Source of the DNA: Streptomyces sp. CB01373
GTDB taxonomy: Bacteria > Actinomycetota > Actinomycetes > Streptomycetales > Streptomycetaceae
Assembly: GCF_002803075.1 (NCBI RefSeq)
Contig: NZ_NNBK01000024.1
Coordinates: 62,001-126,000, forward strand
Length of the DNA stretch: 64,000 nt
Direction of reading: 5' to 3'
The position numbers and the translations under genes were made by a program. Below are positions 55,933 through 64,000 of the stretch, in pieces; position 1 is the stretch's first letter; the number at the start of each line of letters is the position of its first letter. Below the pieces are notes generated by a model. The model was not told where the DNA came from. It did no database searches and saw only the letters and a program-made list of their open reading frames with translations.

Positions 55933-57719
55933 CGGATCGGGCTCCGGGACGGTTGCCGGTCGCCGGACCGGCGGACGTACGGCGGGCGGCGCTGCGGCTG
56001 GTCCGGGCGGACCGGCGGGCCTTCGCGGCCGTGCTGGCGCTGAACGCGCTGGCCGCCGTCGCCGGACTCGCCGGGCCCTGGCTGCTCGGCCGGATCGTGG
56101 ACCACGTGAGGGCCGGGGGCGGGGTCGGCGCCGTGGACCGGATGGCGCTCGCCATCCTGGTGTGCGCGCTCGCGCAGTTGCTGCTGGCGCGCTGGGCCCG
56201 GTACGTGGGCCACCGCTTCGGCGAACGCACGCTGGCCCGGGTGCGCGAGGAGTTCGTGGGCCGGGCGCTGGGCCTGCCCGCCTCGGTGGTCGAGCGGGCC
56301 GGCACCGGCGATCTGACCACGCGCGGCACCGCCGACGTGGCCACCGTGGGCACGACGCTGCGCGACGTGGGGCCCGAGCTGCTGGTGTGCGGCATGGAGG
56401 CGCTGTTCGTGCTGGTCGCGGTGTTCGTGCTCGACCCGCTGCTGGGCGTCGTGGGCGTGCTGGCGCTGACCCCGATCTGGTTCGCGCTGCGCTGGTACCT
56501 GCGCCGGGCGCGGGAGGGCTACCTCGCCGAGGGCGCGGCCACCTCCGAGGTGGCCGAGGTGCTGGCGGCGACCGCCTCCGGAGCCCGTACGGTCGAGGCG
56601 TTCCGCCTGGCCGGACGGCGGGTCGCGGCGAGCCGGGACGCGCTGGAGACGTCCCGGCGCACCCGCCTGTACACGCTGTTCCTGCGCAGCGTGTTCTTCC
56701 CGGCGGTGGAGGTGTCGTACATCCTGCCCGTGGCCGGGGTGCTCCTGGTGGGCGGTGTGCTGCACGGGCGCGGGACGGTGAGCCTGGGCGCGGTGGTGGC
56801 CGCCGCGCTGTATCTGCGGCAGTTCACCGAGCCCCTCGACCAGATCCTGATGCGGGTGGAGCAACTGCAGAGCAGCGGGGCCTCCTTCGCGCGGGTGGAG
56901 GGCCTGGCGCGGGCACCGGAGGCCGTACCGGGCGGCTCACCGGAACCGGCGGACGACCGCATCGACGTGACCGGGGCGCGCTACGCCTACGAGCGCGGCG
57001 GCGAGGTGCTGCGCGGGGTCGACCTGACGGTGCGTCCCGGGGAGCGGCTGGCGGTGGTCGGCCCGTCCGGCGCGGGCAAGACCACGCTGAGCAGGCTGCT
57101 GGCCGGCGTCGACGCGCCGACGGCGGGCTCGGTCACCGTGGGCGGGGTGCCCGTGGCCGGTCTGGAGCCGGAGCGGCTGCGCCGCCAGGTCGTCCTGGTC
57201 ACCCAGGAGCACCATGTGTTCCTCGGCACGGTCCGGGACAACCTGCGCATCGCCGAACCCGGCGCCACCGACGAGGAGTTGTGGTCGGCCCTCGCGGCCG
57301 TGGGGGCCGACGCCTGGGTACGGGAACTGCCGCAGGGCCTGGACACCGGGCTGGGTGCGACCGGTCACCGCACCGACGGTTCGCAGGCCCAGCAACTCGC
57401 CCTGGCCCGCGTGGTGCTGGCCGATCCGCACACCCTGATCCTGGACGAGGCCACGGCGTTGCTCGACCCGGCCACGGCCCGCCACACCGAGCGCGCCCTC
57501 GCCGCCGTGCTGCGGGGCCGCACGGTCATCGCCATCGCCCACCGCCTGCACACCGCCCACGACGCCGACCGGGTCGCCGTCATGGAGGACGGCCGCCTGA
57601 CCGAACTGGGCACCCACGACGACCTGGTCGCCTCCGGCGGGGCGTACGCGGCGCTGTGGCACACCTGGCACGGGAACGGCGCGACACCGTCGGGCGAGGG
57701 CGGCGGCGCGGTCTCGTAG
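55929..57719 (+). CDS. ABC exporter half-transporter B2 (catalytic, signature-less)
   Basis: A 596-residue partner of B1. The membrane domain is followed by an ATPase with intact Walker A VVGPSGAGKTT, Q-loop LVTQEHHVFLGT, Walker B TLILDEATALLD with catalytic Glu and switch His AIAHRLHTAHD. Its signature is lost: where LSGGQ should be there is HRTDGSQAQQLALARVV. Thus B2 supplies the Walker half and B1 the signature half of the single working site, an extreme form of asymmetric exporter. The start is GTG at 55929, overlapping the B1 stop. The substrate is unknown. It is the last gene of the four-gene operon. Confidence 0.9.
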   Translation: MTDRAPGRLPVAGPADVRRAALRLVRADRRAFAAVLALNALAAVAGLAGPWLLGRIVDHVRAGGGVGAVDRMALAILVCALAQLLLARWARYVGHRFGERTLARVREEFVGRALGLPASVVERAGTGDLTTRGTADVATVGTTLRDVGPELLVCGMEALFVLVAVFVLDPLLGVVGVLALTPIWFALRWYLRRAREGYLAEGAATSEVAEVLAATASGARTVEAFRLAGRRVAASRDALETSRRTRLYTLFLRSVFFPAVEVSYILPVAGVLLVGGVLHGRGTVSLGAVVAAALYLRQFTEPLDQILMRVEQLQSSGASFARVEGLARAPEAVPGGSPEPADDRIDVTGARYAYERGGEVLRGVDLTVRPGERLAVVGPSGAGKTTLSRLLAGVDAPTAGSVTVGGVPVAGLEPERLRRQVVLVTQEHHVFLGTVRDNLRIAEPGATDEELWSALAAVGADAWVRELPQGLDTGLGATGHRTDGSQAQQLALARVVLADPHTLILDEATALLDPATARHTERALAAVLRGRTVIAIAHRLHTAHDADRVAVMEDGRLTELGTHDDLVASGGAYAALWHTWHGNGATPSGEGGGAVS

Positions 57720-58100
57720 GAGCCGCCGCGGGGTGCCCGCGGCCGGGGCGGGCCGCCCGCCGAACCTTCTGATTTCGGTCGACATCGTGCCGTCCTGCCA
57801 TGGCGACCACGGCATCGATCCGGCCGCTCGGATGGCTGAAAATCGCCCATCCCCCGGCAGGCTCCACAGCCGGGACCTCGGACACCGGATCCGAGGTCCA
57901 AGCCGCCTTCCGAGGCAGGTTCATGACGCCGCAACATTTACCGGACAGTCATCTTTGAGCCAACATCACTTCGGGACGCTGACATGTACGCGTCCTTGGT
58001 GCCACTCTTCCTCCACCCGCCGCACGAGCACAGCACCCTCACCCCCGATCCGGGCCGGCAGCCCCACGCCGAACCGGGCACCCCCACATAAGGAGCTTGT
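57720..58100 (+). promoter_or_regulatory. 381-base leader of the metalloprotease gene, with a 10-bp inverted repeat
   Basis: No gene is supported. A perfect inverted repeat GGACCTCGGA/TCCGAGGTCC (57873-57882 and 57890-57899, loop of seven) lies 154 bases past the exporter operon. It could be that operon's terminator or a binding site controlling the protease. The AAGGAG at 58090-58095 is the protease ribosome site. Confidence 0.5.
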
Positions 58101-59759
58101 GTGACTCCCCGCTACGCGCGTCACAAGCGCATCGCTCTGGCCGCCGCCACCGCAGTCGCCGCCGGAGCCCTCCTCAGCACTGGTCTGACCACCAGTGCCT
58201 CGGCCCAGACCACGGCCGGATCCACGGGCGCGGCCCACCTCGCCGCCGCCCCCACCTTCCTGACCGCCGCCGCCCGCACCTCGCTGATCCAGCAGGCGCA
58301 GGCCGACGTCTCCGAGACCGCCCAGGAGATAGGCCTCGGCGTCAAGGAGGAGCTGGTCGTCAGGGACGTCATCCAGGACGCCGACGGCACGACGCACACC
58401 CGCTACGAGCGCACCTACGCGGGTCTGCCCGTCCTCGGCGGCGACCTGATCGTCCACAGCTCCAAGGCCGGCAAGACCCAGGGCGTGACCAGAGCGAACA
58501 AGGCGGCCATCAAGGTGGCCACGCTCACCCCGAAGGTCGCCACCGCCAAGGCCGAGAAGCAGGCCGTGACGCTGGCCCAGGCCGCCGGTTCGGAGCAGAC
58601 CACCGCCGACCAGGCCCCGCGCAAGGTCATCTGGGCGGGCGACGGCACGCCGGTCCTCGCCTACGAGACGGTCGTCGGCGGTCTCCAGGAGGACGGCACC
58701 CCGAACCAGCTGCACGTCATCACCGACGCGGCCACGGGCAAGAAGCTCTTCGAGTACCAGGGCGTCGAGACCGGTACGGGCAAGACCCTGTACTCGGGCA
58801 CCGTCACCCTGACCACCACCCTGTCGGGGTCGACGTACCAGCTGTACGACACCACCCGCGGCGGTCACAAGACGAACAACCTGGCCGGCGGCACGTCCGG
58901 CACCGGCACCCTGTTCACCAACACCACCGACGTGTGGGGCACCGGCACCGCCTCCAGCTCCACCACCGACCAGACGGCGGCCGCGGACGCCGCCTACGGC
59001 GCCCAGATGACCTGGGACTTCTACAAGAGCACCTTCGGCCGCAACGGCATCAAGAACAACGGCGTGGCCGCCTACTCCCGGGTCCACTACGGCAACAACT
59101 ACGTCAACGCCTTCTGGGACGACAGCTGCTTCTGCATGACCTACGGCGACGGCTCGGGCAACACCCACCCGCTGACCTCGCTGGACGTCGCCGGCCACGA
59201 GATGAGCCACGGCGTCACCGCCAACACGGCCAAGCTGAACTACTCGGGTGAGTCCGGCGGCCTGAACGAGGCCACCTCCGACATCTTCGGCACCGGCGTG
59301 GAGTTCTACGCCAACAACTCGAAGAACCCGGGCAACTACCTCATCGGCGAGCAGCTCAACCTCAACGGCAACGGCACCCCGCTGCGCTACATGGACAAGC
59401 CCAGCAAGGACGGCGGCTCCGCCGACTACTGGTCCTCCACCGTGGGCAGCAAGGACGTGCACTACTCGTCCGGCGTCGCGAACCACTTCTTCTACCTCCT
59501 CGCGGAGGGCAGCGGCGCCAAGACGATCAACGGCTACAGCTACAACTCGCCGACGTACAACGGCGCCACGGTCACCGGCATCGGCCGCGCCAAGGCGCTG
59601 CAGATCTGGTACAAGGCGCTGACCACGTACATGACGTCGACCACCAACTACAAGGCCGCCCGCACGGCGACCCTGAACGCGGCGTCGGCGCTGTACGGCT
59701 CCAGCAGCACCGAGTACAACACGGTCGCCGCGGCCTGGACCGCCGTCAACGTGACCTGA
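58101..59759 (+). CDS. secreted M4 (thermolysin-family) neutral metalloprotease
   Basis: A 552-residue preproprotein: signal peptide (IALAAATAVAAGALLSTGLTTSASA), an FTP/PepSY-type propeptide (about residues 50-220, including HTRYERTYAGLPVLGGDLIVHSS), then the mature protease. Zinc motif HExxH is in LDVAGHEMSHGVT and the third ligand Glu in GGLNEATSDIFG. The C-terminal helical domain has the DVHYSSGVANHFFYLL segment with the catalytic His. It is a complete thermolysin-like zinc endopeptidase for extracellular protein use. The start is GTG at 58101 after a strong AAGGAG. A perfect terminator follows. Confidence 0.95.
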   Translation: MTPRYARHKRIALAAATAVAAGALLSTGLTTSASAQTTAGSTGAAHLAAAPTFLTAAARTSLIQQAQADVSETAQEIGLGVKEELVVRDVIQDADGTTHTRYERTYAGLPVLGGDLIVHSSKAGKTQGVTRANKAAIKVATLTPKVATAKAEKQAVTLAQAAGSEQTTADQAPRKVIWAGDGTPVLAYETVVGGLQEDGTPNQLHVITDAATGKKLFEYQGVETGTGKTLYSGTVTLTTTLSGSTYQLYDTTRGGHKTNNLAGGTSGTGTLFTNTTDVWGTGTASSSTTDQTAAADAAYGAQMTWDFYKSTFGRNGIKNNGVAAYSRVHYGNNYVNAFWDDSCFCMTYGDGSGNTHPLTSLDVAGHEMSHGVTANTAKLNYSGESGGLNEATSDIFGTGVEFYANNSKNPGNYLIGEQLNLNGNGTPLRYMDKPSKDGGSADYWSSTVGSKDVHYSSGVANHFFYLLAEGSGAKTINGYSYNSPTYNGATVTGIGRAKALQIWYKALTTYMTSTTNYKAARTATLNAASALYGSSSTEYNTVAAAWTAVNVT

Positions 59760-59779
59760 TCTCGGCCTAGTTGAACGGT

Positions 59780-59814
59780 GCGGCCCCCGGAAGGACACTC
59801 CTTCCGGGGGCCGC
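59780..59814 (+). terminator. strong terminator of the metalloprotease gene
   Basis: A perfect 15-bp stem (GCGGCCCCCGGAAGG with CCTTCCGGGGGCCGC) and a five-base loop ACACT lie 20 bases after the stop codon. Confidence 0.85.
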
Positions 59815-59830
59815 CCTACGCTTGGGTCGC

Positions 59831-60349
59831 ATGTCGACGGCACACTTCACCTACGAGGAGGTCGGCGCGACCCGCGAACAGGGTCACTGCCCGCCCGGCT
59901 TCCACCGCCTGCGCGTGCGCACCCGCATAGGCGAGGGCAGGGAGGTGTTCCGCCGGGCCTCCGAGGCCGTGATGACGTGGGAGATGCACCGCGCCCTCGG
60001 CGTCGGCATCGAGGCGAGCGCCGACCGGGCCGCGCCCGGCACCGATGTCACCGTCACCCTCGCCGGCGTGGTCCGCGCCCCCTGCCGGGTGGTCTGGACG
60101 GCGGAGGAGCCCCGCCTCGCCGGCTGGGCCTACGGCACCCTGCCCGGCCATCCCGAGTGCGGCGAGGAGGCCTTCCTGGTGGACCGCACGGGCGACGGCA
60201 CCGTCTGGCTCACGGTCACCGCCTTCAGCCGCGCCGCCAAGTGGTACGCCCGAGCGGCCGGCCCGGTCACCCGCGCCCTGCAACACGCCTACGCCCACCG
60301 CTGCGGCACGACCCTGCGCGGACTGTGCGCGGACATCCCGGAGCCGTGA
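59831..60349 (+). CDS. DUF1990 family protein
   Basis: This 172-residue cytosolic protein has the DUF1990 pattern: an N-terminal FTYEEVGATREQGHCPPGFHRLRVRTRIGEGREVFRRASEAVMTWEMHRALGV, then a strand-rich middle and AYGTLPGHPECGEEAFLVDR, with TAFSRAAKWYARAAGPVTRALQ near the end. The fold is START-like and the function unknown, although similar proteins have been linked to small-molecule metabolism in plants and bacteria. The ATG at 59831 follows the protease terminator by 16 bases; no clear Shine-Dalgarno. Confidence 0.87.
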   Translation: MSTAHFTYEEVGATREQGHCPPGFHRLRVRTRIGEGREVFRRASEAVMTWEMHRALGVGIEASADRAAPGTDVTVTLAGVVRAPCRVVWTAEEPRLAGWAYGTLPGHPECGEEAFLVDRTGDGTVWLTVTAFSRAAKWYARAAGPVTRALQHAYAHRCGTTLRGLCADIPEP

Positions 60350-60390
60350 CCCGGGGACGACGCCCCGGGACAGGGCGCACGCGCCGGAGC

Positions 60391-60410
60391 CCGGGCCCCG
60401 AAGGGCCCGG
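60391..60410. terminator. terminator between the DUF1990 and glgP genes
   Basis: A perfect eight-bp stem CCGGGCCC/GGGCCCGG with loop CGAA lies between two convergent stops (60349 and 60420). Confidence 0.6.
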
Positions 60411-60419
60411 ACGGCCGGG

Positions 60420-63038
60420 TCAGCGCAGCAGGACACCCGCCGTCTCGCCGGCCTCCTCCGGAGGGACCGTCACCAGGCCCAGTTCCGCCGGGGAGGACAG
60501 GAAGCGGTGGGTGGGGAGGATGCGCACCGTGTAGCCGTAGGGGCCGGTACGGTCCAGGGACAGCGGCCCCTCGTAGACCCAGTGGCCGTCGGCGTCGGGG
60601 GCGCCCGCGGGTTTCAGGGGGACGGCGGTGGCGTCGGTGATGCGGTCCTCCTCGTCCACCCGGCCCGAGACGGCCTGCACCTCCACGTCGTCCGGACCGA
60701 GGCTGCCCAGCCCCACCCGCACCCGCAGGCCGAAGGCGGCACCGAGTTCGGCGGTGGCCGTACTGGCCGAGGTCTCCACGTGGTCGACGGTCACCTCGTG
60801 CCACGCCGCCCGCACCCGCGCCTTCCACGCCGCGAGCTCACGCGCCGCGTCCGGGCCGAGCGCGCGGTGGGCCTGGGCGGCGGGAGCGTACAGCCGCTCC
60901 ACGTACTCACGGACCATGCGGCCCGCCAGCACCTTCGGGCCGAGCAGGGACAGCGTCCGGCGGACCATCTCGATCCACCGCTCCGGCAGCCCGCCCCGCC
61001 CGCGCTCGTAGAAGCGCGGCGCGACCCGCTGCTCCAGCAGGTCGTACAGCGCGGCGGCCTCGACGTCGTCGCGGTGGTCCGCGTCGGTGCCCGCCCCGTC
61101 CGCCGTCGGGACGGCCCAGCCGAAGTCCGGCTCGAACCACTCGTCCCACCAGCCGTCCAGCACGGACAGGTTCAGACAGCCGTTGAGCGCGGCCTTCATC
61201 CCGGAGGTCCCGCACGCCTCCAGCGGACGCAGCGGGTTGTTCAGCCACACGTCGCAGCCGTGGTACAGCTTCTGCGCCATCGCCATGCCGTAGTCCGGCA
61301 GGAAGACGATCCGGTGGCGCACCCGCGGGTCGTCGGCGAACCGGACCAGCTCCTGGATGAGCCGTTTTCCCCCGTCGTCCGCCGGATGCGCCTTGCCCGC
61401 GACCACGATCTGCACCGGCCGCTCGGGGTGCAGCAGCAGATCCATCAGCCGGTCCCGGTCACGCAGCATCAGCGTCAGCCGCTTGTACGACGGGACCCGG
61501 CGGGCGAAGCCGATCGTCAGCACCTGCGGATCGAGGACGCCGTCGATCCAGCCCAGCTCGGCGGCCCCGGCACCGCGCTGTTGCCAGGAGGCCCGCAGCC
61601 GGCTCCGCACCTCCGTCACCAGCTGCTCGCGCAGTTCGCGGCGCAGCTCCCAGACGTCCAGGTCGGGGATGTCGGCGACGGCGTCCCAGCGGTCGGAGCC
61701 GCCCACGGTCAGCGCGTCCTCGGTGCGCTGGGCGCCGACCTGCCGGGCACCGAGCCGGAACACCTCCGGGGCGACCCACGTCGGGGCGTGCACCCCGTTG
61801 GTCACCGAGGTGATCGGCACCTCCTCGGGGTCGAATCCCGGCCACAGTCCGGCGAACATCTCCCGGCTGACCCTCCCGTGCAGCAGCGAGACGCCGTTGG
61901 CGCGCTGGGCCAGCCGCAGGCCCATCACCGCCATGTTGAACAGGTTCGGCTCGCCCCCGGGGTACGTCTCCATGCCCAGCCGCAGGATCCGCTCGACGTC
62001 GATGCCGGGCAGCTCGGCGTGGGGCCCGAAGTGGCGGGCGACCAGCTCCCTGTCGAAGCGGTCGATCCCGGCCGGGACGGGCGTGTGGGTGGTGAACACG
62101 GTCCCCGCCCGCACCGCCTCCAGACCCGAGTCGAAGTCCAGCCCCCGGTCGCACAGCTCGGCGATGCGCTCGAGGCCGAGGAAGCCCGCGTGGCCCTCGT
62201 TGGTGTGGAACACCTCCGGGTCGGCGTGGCCGGTGAGCCGGCAGTACGTCCGCACCGCCCGCACCCCTCCTATGCCCAGCAGCATCTCCTGGAGGAGCCG
62301 GTGCTCGCTGCCGCCGCCGTAGAGCCGGTCGGTCACCCCGCGCTCGCCGAGGTCGTTCTCCTCGACGTCGGAGTCGAGCATCAGCAGCGGAATCCGGCCG
62401 ACCTGGGCGACCCAGATCCGGGCGTGCAGGGCCTTGCCGCCGGGCAGCGCCAGCGAGATCCGCGCCGGGGCGCCGTCGGACTCCTTCAGCAGGGTGACGG
62501 GCAGCTCGTGGGGGTCCAGGACCGGGTAGTGCTCCTGCTGCCAGCCGTCGCGGGACAGGGTCTGCCGGAAGTAGCCGTGCCGGTAGAGCAGTCCCACCCC
62601 GATCAGCGGTACGCCGAGGTCGCTGGCCGCCTTCAGATGGTCGCCGGCGAGGATGCCGAGGCCGCCGGAGTACTGCGGCAGCGCGGCCGTGATCCCGAAC
62701 TCGGGCGAGAAGTAGGCGACCGCGGCGGGCAGGCCATCGGTCCGGGCCTGGTACCAGCGGTCACCGGTCATGTAGTCGTGCAGGTCGTCGGCGGCGGCGG
62801 TCAGCCGGCGCAGGAAGCGGCGGTCGCCGGCCAGCTCGGCCAGCCGCTCGGGAGGCACGCTGCCGAGCAGGCGCACGGGGTCGCCTCCCGAGGAGGCCCA
62901 GCGCTCGGGGTCGACGGACTGGAAGAGGTCACGGGTCTCGGCGTGCCAGGACCAGCGCAGGTTGCGGGCCAGCTCGCTGAGCGGGCGCAGGGGCTCGGGG
63001 AGAACGGGACGGACGGTGAACCGACGGATCGCCTTCAC
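60420..63038 (-). CDS. glgP: alpha-glucan (maltodextrin/glycogen) phosphorylase GlgP
   Basis: An 872-residue GT35 phosphorylase of the actinobacterial type. It begins VKAIRRFTVRPVLPEPLRPLSELARNLRWSWH, the DUF3417 N-terminal module of this subgroup. The catalytic core contains AYFSPEFGITAALPQYSGGLGILAGDHLKAASDLG, NEGHAGFLGLERI, the TTHTPVPAGIDRF loop, SVTNGVHAPTWV, and the PLP lysine in EACGTSGMKAALNGCLNLSVLDGWWDE. It releases glucose-1-phosphate from alpha-1,4-glucans, or the reverse. The start is GTG at 63036-63038 with GAGGTGG upstream. It is divergent from glgE, linking it to the GlgE pathway, where it may recycle linear glucans. Confidence 0.95.
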   Translation of the reverse strand: MKAIRRFTVRPVLPEPLRPLSELARNLRWSWHAETRDLFQSVDPERWASSGGDPVRLLGSVPPERLAELAGDRRFLRRLTAAADDLHDYMTGDRWYQARTDGLPAAVAYFSPEFGITAALPQYSGGLGILAGDHLKAASDLGVPLIGVGLLYRHGYFRQTLSRDGWQQEHYPVLDPHELPVTLLKESDGAPARISLALPGGKALHARIWVAQVGRIPLLMLDSDVEENDLGERGVTDRLYGGGSEHRLLQEMLLGIGGVRAVRTYCRLTGHADPEVFHTNEGHAGFLGLERIAELCDRGLDFDSGLEAVRAGTVFTTHTPVPAGIDRFDRELVARHFGPHAELPGIDVERILRLGMETYPGGEPNLFNMAVMGLRLAQRANGVSLLHGRVSREMFAGLWPGFDPEEVPITSVTNGVHAPTWVAPEVFRLGARQVGAQRTEDALTVGGSDRWDAVADIPDLDVWELRRELREQLVTEVRSRLRASWQQRGAGAAELGWIDGVLDPQVLTIGFARRVPSYKRLTLMLRDRDRLMDLLLHPERPVQIVVAGKAHPADDGGKRLIQELVRFADDPRVRHRIVFLPDYGMAMAQKLYHGCDVWLNNPLRPLEACGTSGMKAALNGCLNLSVLDGWWDEWFEPDFGWAVPTADGAGTDADHRDDVEAAALYDLLEQRVAPRFYERGRGGLPERWIEMVRRTLSLLGPKVLAGRMVREYVERLYAPAAQAHRALGPDAARELAAWKARVRAAWHEVTVDHVETSASTATAELGAAFGLRVRVGLGSLGPDDVEVQAVSGRVDEEDRITDATAVPLKPAGAPDADGHWVYEGPLSLDRTGPYGYTVRILPTHRFLSSPAELGLVTVPPEEAGETAGVLLR

Positions 63039-63387
63039 ATGCCACCTCGGCGCGTTCGCTGGATGGACGCACTGCGCTGTGCGCCCCGTCACACAAAACC
63101 GTACCGGTCCGAGTGCGGGCACCGCTGAGTTCGGACACTGTCCGACATCGACCTGAACAGACCGGTTCAACCCCTGTTGCGTCCGTGTCCGGACTGGACC
63201 GGTCTTGTGTCTGGACATACGCGCGAGTAGTTAACAAAGTGCCGGATTGCTCACCCGAATAGGGTGGGAAGGCTCCTCCGGTACACCGACAGCAGGACCA
63301 CGCACGACCCAGCAGCACCCCGCAACGCAGGACCCACCTCCCCACAGATATCCGCCCACACCCTCGTTGACGCGGACAGGAGCGGTC
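63039..63387. promoter_or_regulatory. divergent glgP-glgE promoter region with several dyads
   Basis: This 349-base space holds TCGGACACTGTCCGA (63131-63145, perfect around a central base), TGAAC-N6-GTTCA (63154-63169), GTCCGGAC (63187-63194) and GACCGGTC (63197-63204), the last echoed by GACCGGT at 63160-63166. GTTAACA and GAATAGGGT at 63230-63265 form the least GC-rich patch and are the likeliest promoter core for glgE, though hexamer spacing is not ideal. A common regulator of both directions is plausible. Confidence 0.45.
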
Positions 63388-64000
63388 ATGCCCGCCACGC
63401 ACCACTCGGCAGCAGCACGGAAACCCAGTAAGAGCAGCCCCGGCGCCGCCGGCCGGCCCGGCGCCGACGCGCAGGCCCGCACCCGGGCAGCCCCCCACGA
63501 GACCCCGCCGGCCGCCGGGCAGTCCCCGGGGGGTGCCACGGCCGTCGGCCGGATACCCGTCCTCGACGTCCGCCCGGTCGTCCAGCACGGCCGCAGGCCC
63601 GCCAAGGCGGTGACCGGAGAATCGTTCGAGATCTCGGCCACCGTCTTCCGTGAGGGTCACGACGCGGTGGCCGCGAACGTCGTCCTGCGCGATCCGGAGG
63701 GCCGGGCCGGCCCGTGGACGCCGATGCGCGAACTGGCCCCCGGCACCGACCGCTGGGGCGCCACCGTGACCGCCGGACCCCCCGGCCACTGGACGTATCA
63801 GGTGGAGGCCTGGGCCGACCCGGTCACCACCTGGCGGCACCACGCGCAGATCAAGATCCCCGCAGGTCTGGACACCGATCTGGTCCTGGAGGAGGGCGCG
63901 CGCCTGTACGAGCGCGCCGCCGCCGGAGTGCCCGACGGGCCGGAGCGGGACACCCTGGCCGCCGCCGTAGCCGCGCTGCGGGACGAGAACCGGCCGGCCG
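63388..64000 (+). CDS. glgE: alpha-1,4-glucan:maltose-1-phosphate maltosyltransferase, partial (5' part)
   Basis: The first 204 residues are visible. An Ala/Ser/Pro-rich, Arg/Lys-containing N-terminal extension (about residues 1-52) precedes GRIPVLDVRPVVQHGRRPAKAVTGESFEISATVFREGHDAVAANVVLRDPEGR. This is the domain N of GlgE, continuing to EAWADPVTTWRHHAQIKIPAGLDTDLVLEEGARLYERA. GlgE extends glucans with maltose-1-phosphate made from trehalose. treS, pep2 and glgB are expected downstream, outside the window. The ATG at 63388 has AGGAGCGG upstream. The catalytic barrel lies beyond the window end. Confidence 0.93.
   Translation, partial: MPATHHSAAARKPSKSSPGAAGRPGADAQARTRAAPHETPPAAGQSPGGATAVGRIPVLDVRPVVQHGRRPAKAVTGESFEISATVFREGHDAVAANVVLRDPEGRAGPWTPMRELAPGTDRWGATVTAGPPGHWTYQVEAWADPVTTWRHHAQIKIPAGLDTDLVLEEGARLYERAAAGVPDGPERDTLAAAVAALRDENRPA

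Noticed and set aside
60045..63128. A 1027-codon plus-strand open frame opposite glgP
   Set aside because: glgP is unmistakable on the other strand. The antisense product is low-complexity His/Arg/Gln/Val-rich sequence with no family resemblance.
58101..64000. Foreign origin of the metalloprotease and glucan genes
   Set aside because: Base composition, codon use and gene order look like core Streptomyces chromosome, with no flanking mobile sequences.

Overview
The window is a segment of a Streptomyces chromosome (or a very close relative). The evidence is very high GC with G/C third positions, frequent GTG starts, translationally coupled ATGA/GTGA overlaps, lone Tat- and Sec-type lipoprotein signals, and a gene order matching, as far as I can recall, the S. 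coelicolor SCO5444-SCO5498 region (gatC, rmdB, ligA, mnmA, an oligopeptide ABC operon, gcvT-gcvH-glyA-sdaA, glgX, a neutral metalloprotease, glgP, glgE). It looks like core-chromosome sequence, with one clear scar of a mobile element.

1-12.5 kb: the 5' part of gatC, a c-di-GMP turnover membrane protein (rmdB), NAD-dependent DNA ligase, a MetE-C-like protein, small enzymes (SDR, LOG-like, DUF427, alpha/beta hydrolase, ketopantoate-reductase-like, SRPBCC) and mnmA. 11.9-18 kb: a Tat-exported amidase, a cysteine desulfurase that probably feeds mnmA, two tiny membrane proteins (one of 52 aa) divergent from a FabR-like TetR regulator with a clear palindromic operator, a thioesterase, an esterase and a TRIC-type channel. 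18-24.4 kb: a five-gene oligopeptide import operon on the minus strand in the order permease, binding protein, permease, ATPase, ATPase. A perfect 14-bp hairpin follows the binding-protein gene.

25-32 kb: two SseB-like paralogues, then a tandem glycine riboswitch ahead of gcvT-gcvH-glyA-sdaA, a glycine/serine/C1 operon without gcvP. 31.8-44 kb: a zinc-ribbon/SPFH-GYF pair, a PI-PLC-like secreted protein with a TTA (bldA) codon, a GH25 lysozyme, an F420/NADP-binding oxidoreductase, a large peptidoglycan amidase, a beta-propeller lipoprotein coupled to a deacetylase-like lipoprotein with an altered motif 1, an anti-sigma-type ATPase, an enoyl-CoA hydratase and an L,D-transpeptidase.

44.5-50.3 kb: glgX, then a damaged locus. 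A TnpB-only IS200/IS605-type element (about 47249-48681) separates the C-terminal half of a LuxR-type response regulator from the 3'-damaged permease of an ABC-2 exporter. The sensor-kinase gene and the receiver half of the regulator, which such loci normally carry, are missing. 50.5-57.7 kb: four ABC exporter half-transporters in two translationally coupled pairs. In the second pair the ATPase sites have decayed in a complementary way, leaving one intact composite site. 58-64 kb: a thermolysin-family protease, a DUF1990 protein, and divergent glgP/glgE, which with glgX belong to glycogen/maltosyl-phosphate glucan metabolism.

No CRISPR array, rRNA or tRNA gene was recognised. All functional assignments come from reading motifs and from memory of families; no search was run.
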